The notes: generated from the letters alone by a model not told the origin. 48,491 nucleotides of DNA from Ktedonobacteraceae bacterium (GCA_013695595.1 JACDAE010000735.1:1-48491), one strand, 5' to 3'. Shown: positions 18,435 to 26,382, counted from the first letter of the stretch. Program-made: numbers and translations.

Positions 18435-19997
18435 TTATTCCACTGATCCCATTCCTTTTTTAGCTATATGACATTGAATTTCACCATCAAACCATAAACT
18501 ACAATCAACTACACAATTAGCTGCTAAAATAAGGCTGTGATGCAAAAATTCATCATATTCATCACTGGTTTCAAGGAGAATATGGAGCAGGTCACTTGCC
18601 TCTTGTCGCTCCTTAGGGCTGTTCTGCATATTTTTATATGCGATGAGCAACTGTAATGGCTCATGCCATGATGCCTGGTGGCAGCACTTTTGAATGAACA
18701 GTTGAAGCTGATCCAATGGCAAGCGCAAAAGGTATTGAGCCACAAAATACTCCTGGAAGGTACGATGCATGAAACTGAATAAACTCTCTCCTGACTCGAT
18801 AAGGATGCCACTTATGCGTAGTGAATCAATAAAATCCCTTACATTTTTTTCGGTTTTGTTATAATCAGATAAGCCATTCATTTTCCTACTTACTATTTCT
18901 TTGAGTCTTGTCTCTGTCAGAAAAAGATTGCTGCTATGTATCTGATAAGCTAGAAGACCAAGTATTTCCTCTACTAATGACATCTCCTCAGCCAGAAAAA
19001 CGCTACATCCTTTTTCTTGATTCCAGTTGTCGAGTAGTGTGAGTGTAACAATTTGGAAAAGTTCGATGCGACGGTGCGGCAGAGTTTTGCCACTCTGTTG
19101 AATCATGGCAGGGATGGTCAGCATCAACGGATTAACGGCGAGTTGTCTGATGTTAGGGTTATGCTGAAGCGCTTCCCATAGATATTCTTTTTGCTCTAAA
19201 CCCTCTTTATCGGCCTGTATTTTCTGCTGCGTGGTGAGTATTTTTGTTTCTTGGGTGAACATTTTCTGATAGCGCTCAACCGCTGGACACCAGCGCTCAA
19301 GGAATTGTGCTATTTGCTCATCTTTTAGGTATTGTAACGTATAGTGCGAGTATTTTGTAAATTTTTCCCCTTCATAGCCAACAATACGCGAAGTAATGAT
19401 AAAGCGATTAAAGTGCCTTGTGTTCTTCCTTGTCGGTGAATAGTGAGTAACAAAAGTAGTAATATGTTCGGTTACGCATCGCCACGCCTCTTTATCTTCT
19501 ATTTCATCCAGGCCATCCATCAATACCAGACAATGCCCCTGCTCCAATTTATCTAATAGCTGCTCACCCAATTTCGGTTGCTCTGGATTGAGCCTTCTGA
19601 AATAGTCTACAAGAAACTGTTGAAAGGATTGCATTTCATTCTCAGGCTTGCTCAATGTTTTTGCATAATCACTGATACGAATTAGAATAGGAATTTGTGC
19701 TGGCGCTAACCCATCAGGTAGAACATATCCGAGTTTCTGATATCTCTGTATTGTGTGACCGAGGAGCCAGAGCAGTGAGTTGAGCCTATGTCTCCAACCC
19801 GTTAGACGACTGGAACGTGCCATGTGATATGCTAGCCAGCGCAATGTCGTACTTTTGCCAGAACCCGGAGGACCCAGGATGACCGCTCCTGGTTGTTTAG
19901 CAGTGAGCTGTTTCATTACATACTCTACATTGATTTTCTGGGGTTGCCTTGTGTTTGATATATTCTGTCCTCGCTGTGAGTGCCATACCACATGCAT
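18435..19997 (-). CDS. NACHT NTPase core segment of a frameshifted gene
   Basis: A 520-residue NACHT ATPase. Walker A GPPGSGKST lies at residues 42-50, Walker B HCLVLMDGLDEIED near 152-165, and the NACHT sensor region reads FIITSRIVGYEG near 200. The winged-helix region after it carries LAVNPLMLTIPAMIQ and FMHRTFQEYFVAQYLL, as in other STAND proteins. Upstream of ATG 19997 this frame stays open to near 20090 (PTEQLKQIEELRLR then LTPEQREEALQPMHVVW), and that stretch joins the membrane segment at 20057-20458 if one base is added to a T4 run. Downstream it joins 16880-18418. The whole would be about 1190 residues: membrane anchor, NACHT, repeat sensor. Defence or signalling is the family expectation, not shown here. 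Confidence 0.72.
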   Translation of the reverse strand: MHVVWHSQRGQNISNTRQPQKINVEYVMKQLTAKQPGAVILGPPGSGKSTTLRWLAYHMARSSRLTGWRHRLNSLLWLLGHTIQRYQKLGYVLPDGLAPAQIPILIRISDYAKTLSKPENEMQSFQQFLVDYFRRLNPEQPKLGEQLLDKLEQGHCLVLMDGLDEIEDKEAWRCVTEHITTFVTHYSPTRKNTRHFNRFIITSRIVGYEGEKFTKYSHYTLQYLKDEQIAQFLERWCPAVERYQKMFTQETKILTTQQKIQADKEGLEQKEYLWEALQHNPNIRQLAVNPLMLTIPAMIQQSGKTLPHRRIELFQIVTLTLLDNWNQEKGCSVFLAEEMSLVEEILGLLAYQIHSSNLFLTETRLKEIVSRKMNGLSDYNKTEKNVRDFIDSLRISGILIESGESLFSFMHRTFQEYFVAQYLLRLPLDQLQLFIQKCCHQASWHEPLQLLIAYKNMQNSPKERQEASDLLHILLETSDEYDEFLHHSLILAANCVVDCSLWFDGEIQCHIAKKGMGSVE

Positions 19998-20056
19998 AGG
20001 TTGAAGCGCTTCCTCTCGCTGTTCTGGAGTTAAATCAGTACGTAGACGTAACTCTT

Positions 20057-20458
20057 CTATCTGCTTGAGTTGTTCGGTAGGCCAATCAAAACAGGGCGAT
20101 CCATCAACGCGTGCAAGTGAATAAAAGTATCGTCAAGAGGCACCCTTGGTGAAATCAATGTCGATTGTTGTGCAAAGCCCACTAGTGTCTGAGCATAATT
20201 TGTATCTTCTATGTGACACAGATATCTCTTCAGAGTCTGTTCCCTGCTGTGATGTTCTCCTATGGCAGTGATAATACCGGTAAGCACGAGCAGAAAGATG
20301 AAAACTTCTGCAACGAGATGACCATAAGAAGAAATAAACTGTTTCTGAGAGCCACTTGGGGTCCATGCGATAACAAGAGGAATTATAACAAGTGTTAAGA
20401 TTGCAAGTAGCGATTTAAAGCTTATACGTGCAAAAACATATAGCATTGATCCATGCAC
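20057..20458 (-). CDS. N-terminal membrane segment of the frameshifted NACHT gene
   Basis: A 133-residue reading with two strong membrane helices (about 16-33 and 48-66) followed by a soluble stretch ending HLHALMDRPV. After that point the frame is antifamilial and stops; the NACHT frame continues from the same place as DWPTEQLKQ, with a run of four T (minus strand, 20088-20091) where five would restore frame. It is in the same frame as the C-terminal segment 16880-18418, so the two single-base changes cancel overall but leave about 1.6 kb out of frame. It anchors the ATPase to the membrane if the gene is functional. Confidence 0.6.
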   Translation of the reverse strand: MHGSMLYVFARISFKSLLAILTLVIIPLVIAWTPSGSQKQFISSYGHLVAEVFIFLLVLTGIITAIGEHHSREQTLKRYLCHIEDTNYAQTLVGFAQQSTLISPRVPLDDTFIHLHALMDRPVLIGLPNNSSR

Positions 20459-20629
20459 CTCCGTGTAATTTATTGTCTAATATGATAAATGATCATATTC
20501 AGAATTGACTGCTAAGTGATAAAGCAGGCTATGGATATAATAAATAGATTATATCATGTATTGTTGGTATTTACAAAGAAAATTGATTGTGGTTATAATT
20601 GTCTCTATTTTTAGAATACACTTTTTTAG

Positions 20630-21346
20630 ATGTACCTTTCTAAATTTCTATCTAAAAATCTTATGCTAGGCTACCCCAACACACACGAAGCCGTGAAAAA
20701 GAAAGATGAGGTGCTAGAGGGTATTCAAGGTCATCGATTGGAAGCGATGATTATGATGGCGATTATTACAGGTATGCGGAAAGGGGAGATCATCGCGTTA
20801 CGTTGGTCGGATGTTGATCTTGAACGGCGTTTGTTGCGTGTGCTTTATACCGTAGACCGCATTCCTGGGTATGGGTATGTCGAGAATGAGCCGAAGACTC
20901 AGGCGGGAAAGCGTACTATTGATTTGCCAGAATTTTTTATTAATATGCTTAAGTTGCATCGGGTCAAACAGGAGGAACAGCGTCTCAAGGTTGGAGAAGC
21001 CTGGGAGGGTCGTGGTTTAGTGTTTCCTGATCTGAAGGGAGGGTATCTCAATCCTAATCAGGTGCTTACGATGTTTAAGAAGATACTCGAACGAGCCGGG
21101 CTTCCGCATATGCATTTTCATAATCTGTGTCATAGTGCTGCAACGATCCTGATTAGTATGGGGATTAATCCAAAGGTTATTCAAGAGTTGCTGGGGCATA
21201 GTGACATTTCTATCGCGCCTGGCATTTATGGTCACTTGTTTCCATCGATGCAACAGGATGTTGTTGATAAGTGGCAAGGGGTGTTTGGTAGTACTGAAGA
21301 GGATGAGGATGAAGAGGGTGATGAGGACGATGTAGAGCCTCTATAA
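20630..21346 (+). pseudogene. Tyrosine integrase remnant (N-terminus and a catalytic Arg lost)
   Basis: The 238 residues align with the C-terminal catalytic domain of the intact integrase at 38813. The first catalytic Arg (TGMRKGEI, R50) and the Lys of EPKTQAGKRT remain, but the HxxR box reads HNLCH, so its Arg is Cys167. GHSDIS and the Tyr region (GIYGHLFP) remain. The arm- and core-binding N-terminal domains (about 150 residues) are absent. It sits just outside the left attachment repeat, in the same orientation and spacing as the intact integrase relative to the tRNA, so it is most likely the relic of an older element that used the same tRNA-Leu site. Confidence 0.8.
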
Positions 21347-21437
21347 TTTTGCCCTCATTTGCTTTTTGCTCTCAGTTTTGCCCTCACCTCTTCAATCTGA
21401 GGGTTTATGATGAAAATAAGTATACCTATAAAAGAAG

Positions 21438-21480
21438 GTGGGAAGCCAGTTTATAAGACTGCTTCCCACTTTTATTTTTT
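21438..21480 (+). terminator. Rho-independent terminator of the old integrase
   Basis: GTGGGAAGC (21438-21446) pairs with GCTTCCCAC (21461-21469), followed by a T-rich tract to 21480. It ends exactly where the att repeat begins. Confidence 0.85.
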
Positions 21481-21496
21481 ATGCCGAAGGGGGGAC
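21481..21496. repeat. Left attachment site (tRNA-derived repeat)
   Basis: ATGCCGAAGGGGGGAC is identical to 40066-40081, which covers the acceptor and T-stem 3' half of tRNA-Leu. There is no tRNA body here, only the 3' end copy, as expected for the far end of a tRNA-integrated element. Confidence 0.88.
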
Positions 21497-21600
21497 ACGC
21501 AAAGTCTTGTATCTCTCTGTTTTTCATTGTCTTTTATGTCTTCATTCTCCTTCTTTGTTGGTTGCTTCTTTGTTTCTTGAAGTTGTGATGTGTTTCGGTG

Positions 21601-21682
21601 TCGCTACATTTGTTGCTACACTGCTTCCTCTTACATCGCCACCTTTGACGTTGCTACATATTTTAGACTGAGTGTTGCTACA
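21601..21682. repeat. Left arm-type integrase-binding repeats
   Basis: TTGCTACA occurs at 21613-21620, 21651-21658 and 21675-21682, with a TCGCTACA variant at 21601-21608. The same octamer occurs at the right end (39980-39987). Placement 105-190 bases inside the att core fits arm sites recognised by the integrase N-terminal domain. This is inferred from position and repetition. The rest of 21497-21790 is AT-rich and has no supported gene. Confidence 0.6.
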
Positions 21683-21791
21683 TGAGCAATGCTTCTTTTG
21701 TATGTGGCGTTGGAGAACAAAAATCAGTGTGATTTCATGCTTGTACTTTTGTGTTTGTTGTTTGTTTTTCTAGCGTTTTCAAGGCATGATC

Positions 21792-21800
21792 TGTTATACT
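21792..21800 (+). promoter_or_regulatory. Extended -10 promoter of first coiled-coil gene
   Basis: TGTTATACT is an extended -10 (TGn plus TATACT) 44 bases before the TTG start at 21844. The same nonamer precedes the other two coiled-coil genes, at 25327-25335 and 25817-25825, and the upstream stretch TTTTTCTAGC is shared with the 25817 copy. No good -35 is seen, as usual for extended -10 promoters. Confidence 0.6.
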
Positions 21801-21843
21801 TGTGGATAGATGACGGTCTTTGCTTTGGGATTGGAGTTACAAA

Positions 21844-22290
21844 TTGCCTACCCATGATGAGCGGTTAGCCGCATTAGAAAAAGATGCTGCAACCATGAAA
21901 CGCGATATCATCTACAAACTTGATGATACTAACCATGCAGTAACAATAATCAGGGGGCTTGTTGATAACGAAGAACGGGATATTAGAGATATCAAGAGCG
22001 ACATAAGAGAGATTAAAAGTGATGTAGGTTCTGTCACTGCTCGTCTTGATGGAGTCAATACACGGTTGGAAGGATTGAAGGGGGAGATTAGAAGTATCAA
22101 GGATTTACAGAATGGGCAAGGACAAGATATCACAAATATTAAGCGTCGCCTGGATACCTTAGAAGAAAAGTTTGATCAACGTTTTGATAAGATTGAGGGA
22201 GAAATGGGTGCAATGGAAAACCGCATTTTAGATGCATTCCAACAACTGGTTACGATCATTGATACACGGCTCCCTCAACAGGAAAAGTAA
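21844..22290 (+). CDS. Coiled-coil protein, family member 1
   Basis: A 148-residue, highly charged, almost wholly helical protein with heptad repeats, for example DIRDIKSDIREIKSDVG and DGVNTRLEGLKGEIRSIKDL. It ends in a motif shared with the genes at 25362 and 25871: LDAFQQLVTIIDTRLP followed by Gln and Lys. The start is a TTG at 21844 with TTGGAG 7 bases upstream; the alternative TTG at 21820 has no such site, and the chosen start aligns with the ATG of the 25871 paralogue. No enzyme motif is seen. It is expected to oligomerise. It has its own promoter and terminator. Confidence 0.78.
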   Translation: MPTHDERLAALEKDAATMKRDIIYKLDDTNHAVTIIRGLVDNEERDIRDIKSDIREIKSDVGSVTARLDGVNTRLEGLKGEIRSIKDLQNGQGQDITNIKRRLDTLEEKFDQRFDKIEGEMGAMENRILDAFQQLVTIIDTRLPQQEK

Positions 22291-22300
22291 ATAGGCATAC

Positions 22301-22347
22301 AAAACACCTTGACTTTGTTACCCAACAATACAAAGTCAAGGTGTTTT
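22301..22347 (+). terminator. 17-bp perfect terminator hairpin with GTTACCCAACA in the loop
   Basis: AAAACACCTTGACTTTG (22301-22317) pairs perfectly with CAAAGTCAAGGTGTTTT (22331-22347). The loop contains the dispersed element motif. Closely related hairpins follow three other genes (22802, 25714, 26332). Confidence 0.9.
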
Positions 22348-22512
22348 CTTTTGTCCTGTTTTGGTGTTGGGTAACACATATTATACTTGCATAGATGCAA
22401 AAGGTAATTAAAAATTATGAATGTTGGGTAACAAGATAATAGTATTCTATAGTTATATATATTATAATTATTTCATAGAATAATAATTGCATGTGTAGAA
22501 AGGGGTAATGCA

Positions 22513-22755
22513 TTGTCAAGAGTACATCGTGTCGATAATGTTGGTATGCATATAGTAAGTAGTTCTTCTCGACCATACGGGAAGTGTCCACGTTGCAAAG
22601 AAGTAAAGCCGATACATTGGGTATCAAAAACACGTGCACTCTGCTATGCTTGTCTTAAGAAGACAGGAAAAAAACGTTATATTCCAAAATTAGCAAAGGA
22701 ATGTAGCACTTTACCTCCAACTAGACCAAAGAGAAAGAATAGACGTTTGTACTAG
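22513..22755 (+). CDS. Small zinc-ribbon protein
   Basis: An 80-residue basic protein with CPRCKEVK and, 18 residues later, CYACLKK, forming a four-Cys zinc ribbon, followed by a Lys/Arg-rich tail. Such proteins commonly bind nucleic acid. The start is TTG 22513, supported by GAAAGGGG 7 bases upstream; an out-of-frame ATG lies at 22508. A -10-like TTATACTT occurs near 22381. No family name is recognised. Confidence 0.6.
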   Translation: MSRVHRVDNVGMHIVSSSSRPYGKCPRCKEVKPIHWVSKTRALCYACLKKTGKKRYIPKLAKECSTLPPTRPKRKNRRLY

Positions 22756-22801
22756 CAGTTAGCAACATTCATAGAGAAGTGATTTTGATAATTATACAAA
22801 T

Positions 22802-22850
22802 AAAAACACCTTAACTTTGTTACCCAACAATACAAAGTCAGGGTGTTTTT
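22802..22850. terminator. Two-way terminator between the zinc-ribbon and GntR genes
   Basis: AAAAACACC and TTAACTTTG (22802-22819) pair with CAAAGTCAGGGTGTTTTT (22833-22850) with two imperfect positions, giving A and T tracts on both sides. The loop again holds GTTACCCAACA. The genes on either side converge on it. Confidence 0.85.
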
Positions 22851-22856
22851 ATGTGC

Positions 22857-23696
22857 TTACTTATTCCTTACTTTATCTGGTATGTCGCTAGCAAACAACG
22901 GGAAAGAATAGTGCAGTCGGTAGATATCGCCTCTATCAGTAAGAAAGTCTACACTTAGAGGCGCTCCATCTTCATTATAAACTGTCCTTTTTATTTTGAG
23001 TAAAGCAGATGGATCATCTGTTGACATACCAAAAATTTCGCGTTCTAAAACTGTGGAGTGTACAACGTCGACTATCTCGGTGCACCAAAAAGGTTTTTTT
23101 CCTAATTTAAACATGAGTTGATAAAGATCAGTATCCGGTTTATCAAGTTCAGGCATGAGAGGAGAAAAAAAGTAAGGAAGGTAAGTATCAGAAATTGCAA
23201 CTAAGACCCCAGGTTTTTGATATTGATATGAACGAAGGAAAATTATATTATCTCCTTCAGCAATATTTAGTAAAGAAGCAATTTCAGCATCAGCATATAG
23301 AGGCTTGAGTCCTTTTACTTCTAAGTGCGGACTATTATTGTTTTGCGTAACATCAGACATAAACCCGCTCTGCCTGGTTGAAGACATTCTATGTCGAATG
23401 TTTAAATCAGCTACCCTATATTCATTGATTGCTGCATTGTTGGAGCCTGTTCGCTCTGTTATCGGGCTTATTTTGATAAGTCCTTCACCCGCAAGACGAA
23501 GCAGTATAATCTGAGTACTTGTGTTGCTGGTTTTGTACTCATCATCAATGGACTTTGGAGTGATAATTTGATTGGTTTTGTATTCCCCATTAAGGATTTT
23601 TTTTCGGATGTCCAAGTATGCCAGTGATGTTTTAGTGTTTGATCTAAGGTCTGATGGTTGTGTGTCTAAAACTTCTTTTGTTGTTGGTCCCCGCAT
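22857..23696 (-). CDS. GntR-family regulator with UTRA ligand domain
   Basis: A 279-residue HutC-type regulator. Residues about 25-95 form the GntR winged helix (YLDIRKKILNGEYKTNQIIT, with STQIILLRLAGEGLIKI); residues about 120-275 form a UTRA domain (YADAEIASLLNIAEGDNIIFLRSYQ, DTYLPYFFSPLMP, LKIKRTVYNEDGAPLSVDFL). The UTRA domain binds a small effector, often a sugar or amino-acid derivative. AAGGAG precedes the ATG. It follows the creatininase gene by 14 bases in one unit. Paired repeats in the ncRNA promoter at 24556-24621 are candidate operators. Confidence 0.85.
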   Translation of the reverse strand: MRGPTTKEVLDTQPSDLRSNTKTSLAYLDIRKKILNGEYKTNQIITPKSIDDEYKTSNTSTQIILLRLAGEGLIKISPITERTGSNNAAINEYRVADLNIRHRMSSTRQSGFMSDVTQNNNSPHLEVKGLKPLYADAEIASLLNIAEGDNIIFLRSYQYQKPGVLVAISDTYLPYFFSPLMPELDKPDTDLYQLMFKLGKKPFWCTEIVDVVHSTVLEREIFGMSTDDPSALLKIKRTVYNEDGAPLSVDFLTDRGDIYRLHYSFPLFASDIPDKVRNK

Positions 23697-23710
23697 GGTT
23701 TTAAATCTCC

Positions 23711-24451
23711 TTATGCTGAATAAGTTTTTAAAAGTTCTAGCAACTTAACTACTTGTTCAAAAATGTCTTTGACTACAGCATCAATAACAAGATTTCCTTT
23801 TTCTGGATTAGATTGTTGAGGCTTACCCCATATTCCTGTTTTAGAAATGGCACGTATGCCAAGTGTTTGAAAAACGGATTGTGGGAGAACTGGTTTGATA
23901 TCTGGTATAAAATCTATCTCATCGAATCGGGCAACAAGATCAGGCCAGTAAGCTTGTACGATGGATGTTTCTATCATTCCAGCATGAACATCAGGGAATA
24001 ATAAGTCTTCTTCTTTTTGCCATATTCGACTTGCTAGAGATAATGTTTGAATGACTGTTGCAGGGATGTTTTCTCTTGCAGTGATTTCTGTTGTAAGAGA
24101 TGCAAGTGTACCATTCCCTCCATGCCAGTTAACCAAAACTAATAAAAGTGGTGTTCCCCAACTTTTCAAACTAAAAGCAATATCATACAAAAGAGATGAA
24201 ATGGTGCTGGTATTCAACGCGATTGTTCCTAATCCTTTGTGTTCCCACGAACAGCTGAAAGGGATTGCAGGTAACAAAATTGCTTCATCTTGAGGAAAGG
24301 TTTTTAACAATCTCTCGGCTATGAGTTGAGCAATGCGTAAATCGGTATCTGTTGGCAAATGTGGCCCGTGTTGTTCATAACTTCCTATGGGTAATAGAAC
24401 AACCATTCTATTCCTCTGATGTAACTGTGGCATGGGTGGATTGATATACAT
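23711..24451 (-). CDS. Creatininase-family amidohydrolase
   Basis: A 246-residue metal-dependent hydrolase. Creatininase marks are present in order: LLPIGSYEQHGPHLPTDTD (metal ligands Glu, His, Asp), VLVNWHGGNG (His) and DVHAGMIETS (Glu). The C-terminal GIWGKPQQSNPEKG replaces the usual Gly-Asp-Pro region. The family includes creatinine amidohydrolase, MftE peptidase and archaeal FAPy deformylase, so the amide substrate is undetermined. GGGAGAGG precedes the ATG. It is first in an operon with the UTRA-type GntR, whose ligand may be its substrate or product. It diverges from the structured RNA at 24591. Confidence 0.85.
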   Translation of the reverse strand: MYINPPMPQLHQRNRMVVLLPIGSYEQHGPHLPTDTDLRIAQLIAERLLKTFPQDEAILLPAIPFSCSWEHKGLGTIALNTSTISSLLYDIAFSLKSWGTPLLLVLVNWHGGNGTLASLTTEITARENIPATVIQTLSLASRIWQKEEDLLFPDVHAGMIETSIVQAYWPDLVARFDEIDFIPDIKPVLPQSVFQTLGIRAISKTGIWGKPQQSNPEKGNLVIDAVVKDIFEQVVKLLELLKTYSA

Positions 24452-24555
24452 TTTGACCTCTCCCTTGAAAATTCATATTTAATATCCGTTTACGATTTTT
24501 ATTATACCATAGTATAAGACGATTTTCTATTATGAAAATTGATATCCAAAAATCA

Positions 24556-24621
24556 TTGACAAGTACCGAATTTCATGTTATAAATTTGACAGAGCTTCGA
24601 TTTACATTATCGAATACCGAA
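24556..24621 (+). promoter_or_regulatory. Promoter and operator-like repeats of structured RNA copy 1
   Basis: TTGACA (24556-24561), 17 bases, TATAAA (24579-24584) is a near-consensus promoter. TACCGAA occurs in the spacer (24564-24570) and again at 24615-24621, and TTCGAT (24596-24601) is inverted as ATCGAA (24609-24614) around the likely start. The neighbouring GntR is a reasonable candidate to bind these. Confidence 0.75.
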
Positions 24622-24961
24622 GTCAATATTAGAGGTTCTAAAAACTTTAACAAATGAGGCTAGCGGGTATGTTCCGCTCTCCAAAGCATGTGACTCCTGG
24701 AAGGAATGGCGTGTAAAAGGAGTCGAAACGGGAAACCGTGTGCAGTGTCTAGAGTCTCTTAAAGCGGCTCTAGAGCTACCTTTGCAGAAGTCATGCACCA
24801 CTGCAAGGAAGACAGGTTGTTTTGAGTCCCTCTGTGTGAAGGCGAAAGAAAGCGCATAGAGGTGGTCTTACCAGAGGCCAATAGACAGCACAACGTTTCG
24901 ACGGTTGTAACGACTCACAACAGACTGTATCCCCTCAAAGGTCGATTGAGGGGATTTATTT
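24591..24961 (+). ncRNA. Uncharacterised structured RNA, copy 1
   Basis: A transcript of about 370 nt is bounded by the promoter at 24556 and a terminator (ATCCCCTCAA 24929-24938 with TTGAGGGGAT 24946-24955, then T-rich). From about 24645 it aligns with copy 2 (27614-28012). Helices include GACTCC/GGAGTC (24692-24697, 24719-24724), GCAT/GTGC (24686-24689, 24740-24743), a GAAA-loop hairpin ACGG/CCGU, CUAGAG/CUCUAG, CCUU-GCAG/CUGCAAGG and CCTCT/AGAGG (24829-24833, 24858-24862). The first, second and last change in both strands in copy 2 while keeping pairing. No conserved reading frame spans it. It matches no RNA class I can name. Confidence 0.82.
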
Positions 24962-24996
24962 TTTCTTAAACACCTGGAAAGAAAGGGGGCGTGAAG

Positions 24997-25317
24997 ATGC
25001 CAAAGAAAGCAGAATATCAAATCGTGTGGTCAGACACACTTCAGAGCTATGAACTTCTTCATAGCCCTTTTTCTTACCCTCTTACCTCGTATTCCTCATT
25101 AGAATTATGGCTGGACCATTCGACAACCTTTCATGTTTGTTCCTCAACAGGTCAGACGTTTACTCTCCGAAAAGAAGTTAAACAGCGCGGAAACGGCTAC
25201 TGGTACGGCTACAAGCGGGTCAATGGCAGAGTTGAAAAAAAGTACATTGGTGAGCAGAACAAAGTAACGCTTCTTTTGTGCGGTGTTGGGGAACAAAAAA
25301 TAGCGTGTTTTGTTTAG
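24997..25317 (+). CDS. Small protein with RKE-YWYGYKR-type domain
   Basis: A 106-residue soluble protein. The second half, FTLRKEVKQRGNGYWYGYKR then VEKKYIGEQNKVTL, resembles a short domain I recall at the N-terminus of LuxR/MalT-like regulators in this phylum; here it stands alone, so a regulatory or nucleic-acid role is only a guess. ATG 24997 has GGGGG 7 bases upstream; GTG 24991 is less likely. It begins 36 bases after the terminator of structured RNA copy 1. Its last codons include a copy of the dispersed motif (25285-25295). Confidence 0.6.
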   Translation: MPKKAEYQIVWSDTLQSYELLHSPFSYPLTSYSSLELWLDHSTTFHVCSSTGQTFTLRKEVKQRGNGYWYGYKRVNGRVEKKYIGEQNKVTLLLCGVGEQKIACFV

Positions 25318-25361
25318 GTGAAAGTATGTTATACTCCATAGGAGTGAAGGGAGAAATGCAA

Positions 25362-25703
25362 ATGAGTACGAAACTTCCGCCTCTTTCGGCAAGAGTTACA
25401 GCACTAGAACGTTCGCAAACAATATTGAATGCACGTATTGAAGAAATAGCAGAAGACGTAGCCGATAGTTTTGAGCAACAGGTACCCTATCAGGTTCGGA
25501 TAGAGCAGAAAATAGATGCTCTAACAGAAGAAGTTGCAGCGATCAAAGCTACAATGGCAACCAAAGAGGATGTAGCCGCTTCTGTAGTTGCTTCAGAAGA
25601 ACGCATGCAAGGAAGTATAGCCGCTTTAGAAAAACGGGTGCTTAACGCATTTCAACAGCTTCTTACAGTGATTGATCAACGTCTACCACCACAAGGAAAA
25701 TAA
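25362..25703 (+). CDS. Coiled-coil protein, family member 2
   Basis: A 113-residue helical protein, the shortest of the three paralogues. It contains LSARVTALERSQTILNARIE, then a stretch shared with member 3 (IKATMATKEDVA, and RMQGSIAALEKRVLNAF) and the family ending QQLLTVIDQRLPPQGK. ATG 25362 follows GGGAGAAATGCAA; a longer frame from 25278 lacks a site. TGTTATACT (25327-25335) is its promoter. It may form mixed oligomers with members 1 and 3. Role unknown. Confidence 0.75.
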   Translation: MSTKLPPLSARVTALERSQTILNARIEEIAEDVADSFEQQVPYQVRIEQKIDALTEEVAAIKATMATKEDVAASVVASEERMQGSIAALEKRVLNAFQQLLTVIDQRLPPQGK

Positions 25704-25713
25704 GTAGACAAAT

Positions 25714-25761
25714 AAAAACACCCTGCTTTGTTCTGTTGGAGAACAAAATCAGGGTGTTTTT
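25714..25761 (+). terminator. Terminator of coiled-coil gene 2
   Basis: AAAAACACCCTG (25714-25725) pairs with CAGGGTGTTTTT (25750-25761). The inner part holds TTTGTTC and GAACAAA, the latter within the GTTGGAGAACA motif copy at 25735-25745. Confidence 0.85.
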
Positions 25762-25803
25762 CATTTTGTACTTTTGTCTCTGTAGTCAGTTTTTCTAGCA
25801 TTT

Positions 25804-25825
25804 GTTCCCCAACGTCTGTTATACT
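25804..25825 (+). promoter_or_regulatory. Promoter of coiled-coil gene 3 overlapped by the dispersed motif
   Basis: GTTCCCCAAC (25804-25813) ends three bases before the extended -10 TGTTATACT (25817-25825). A protein bound to the motif here would touch RNA polymerase, so this is the best single place to test the motif as an operator. Confidence 0.6.
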
Positions 25826-25870
25826 ATCTGGGAAGATAGATGAGAGTCGCTGTTAGGGATTGGAGGTACC

Positions 25871-26311
25871 ATGTCAACATATGAAGATCGCATAGAAGCT
25901 TTGGAACAAAGGATTGCAGATATCGAACTAGAACGCCTCTACGAGAAGAGAAAGACGGCAACGAGCACCCCTTCTGAGCAGGCGTATGATATTAAACAAG
26001 TCAATCACCGTCTTACTATGCTTCTTGGTGTCACGTCTGGGCAAGAACACACTATCAGAACGATGCAGGGTGATATGGACTTGCGCTTTGATGCAGTAGA
26101 CGTTCGCTTTAATCAGGTGGATGCTCGTCTCAATAATATTGAGGCAACCATGGCAACCAAAGAGGATGTATCCACTTTGAAAGGGGATATTACTGCTTTT
26201 TTAGAAGATCGTATGCAAGGAAGTATGGACGCTTTAGAGAAACGCGTATTGGATGCATTCCAACAACTTGTTACAATCATTGATACACGGCTCCCGGCGC
26301 AAGAAAAATAA
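25871..26311 (+). CDS. Coiled-coil protein, family member 3
   Basis: A 146-residue helical protein starting MSTYEDRIEALEQRIADIEL. A middle coiled coil with near-regular spacing (DMDLRFDAVDVRFNQVDARL then NNIEATMATKEDV) leads to the family ending LDAFQQLVTIIDTRLPAQEK, nearly identical to member 1. A perfect TTGGAGG site precedes the ATG. Similar heptad proteins occur as phage fibre stalks or as Bdr-like plasmid proteins in other bacteria; nothing here favours either. Confidence 0.78.
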   Translation: MSTYEDRIEALEQRIADIELERLYEKRKTATSTPSEQAYDIKQVNHRLTMLLGVTSGQEHTIRTMQGDMDLRFDAVDVRFNQVDARLNNIEATMATKEDVSTLKGDITAFLEDRMQGSMDALEKRVLDAFQQLVTIIDTRLPAQEK

Positions 26312-26331
26312 GTAGACAAATAAAAACACCC

Positions 26332-26370
26332 TGGCTTATTCCATTGGAGAACAAAAGTCAGGGTGTTTTT
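26332..26370. terminator. Terminator of coiled-coil gene 3
   Basis: AAAAACACCCTGG (from 26332) pairs with CAGGGTGTTTTT (26359-26370), with a near copy of the dispersed motif (ATTGGAGAACA, 26343-26353) inside. It also lies at the end of the leftward gene 26383-26661. Confidence 0.85.
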
Positions 26371-26382
26371 ATGTATTTAACC

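Noticed and set aside
24686-24743. Hammerhead-like GUCGAAAC next to a stem in the structured RNAs.
   Set aside because: The required CUGAUGA core strand is absent and the following hairpin does not fit; similarity is limited to a few bases.
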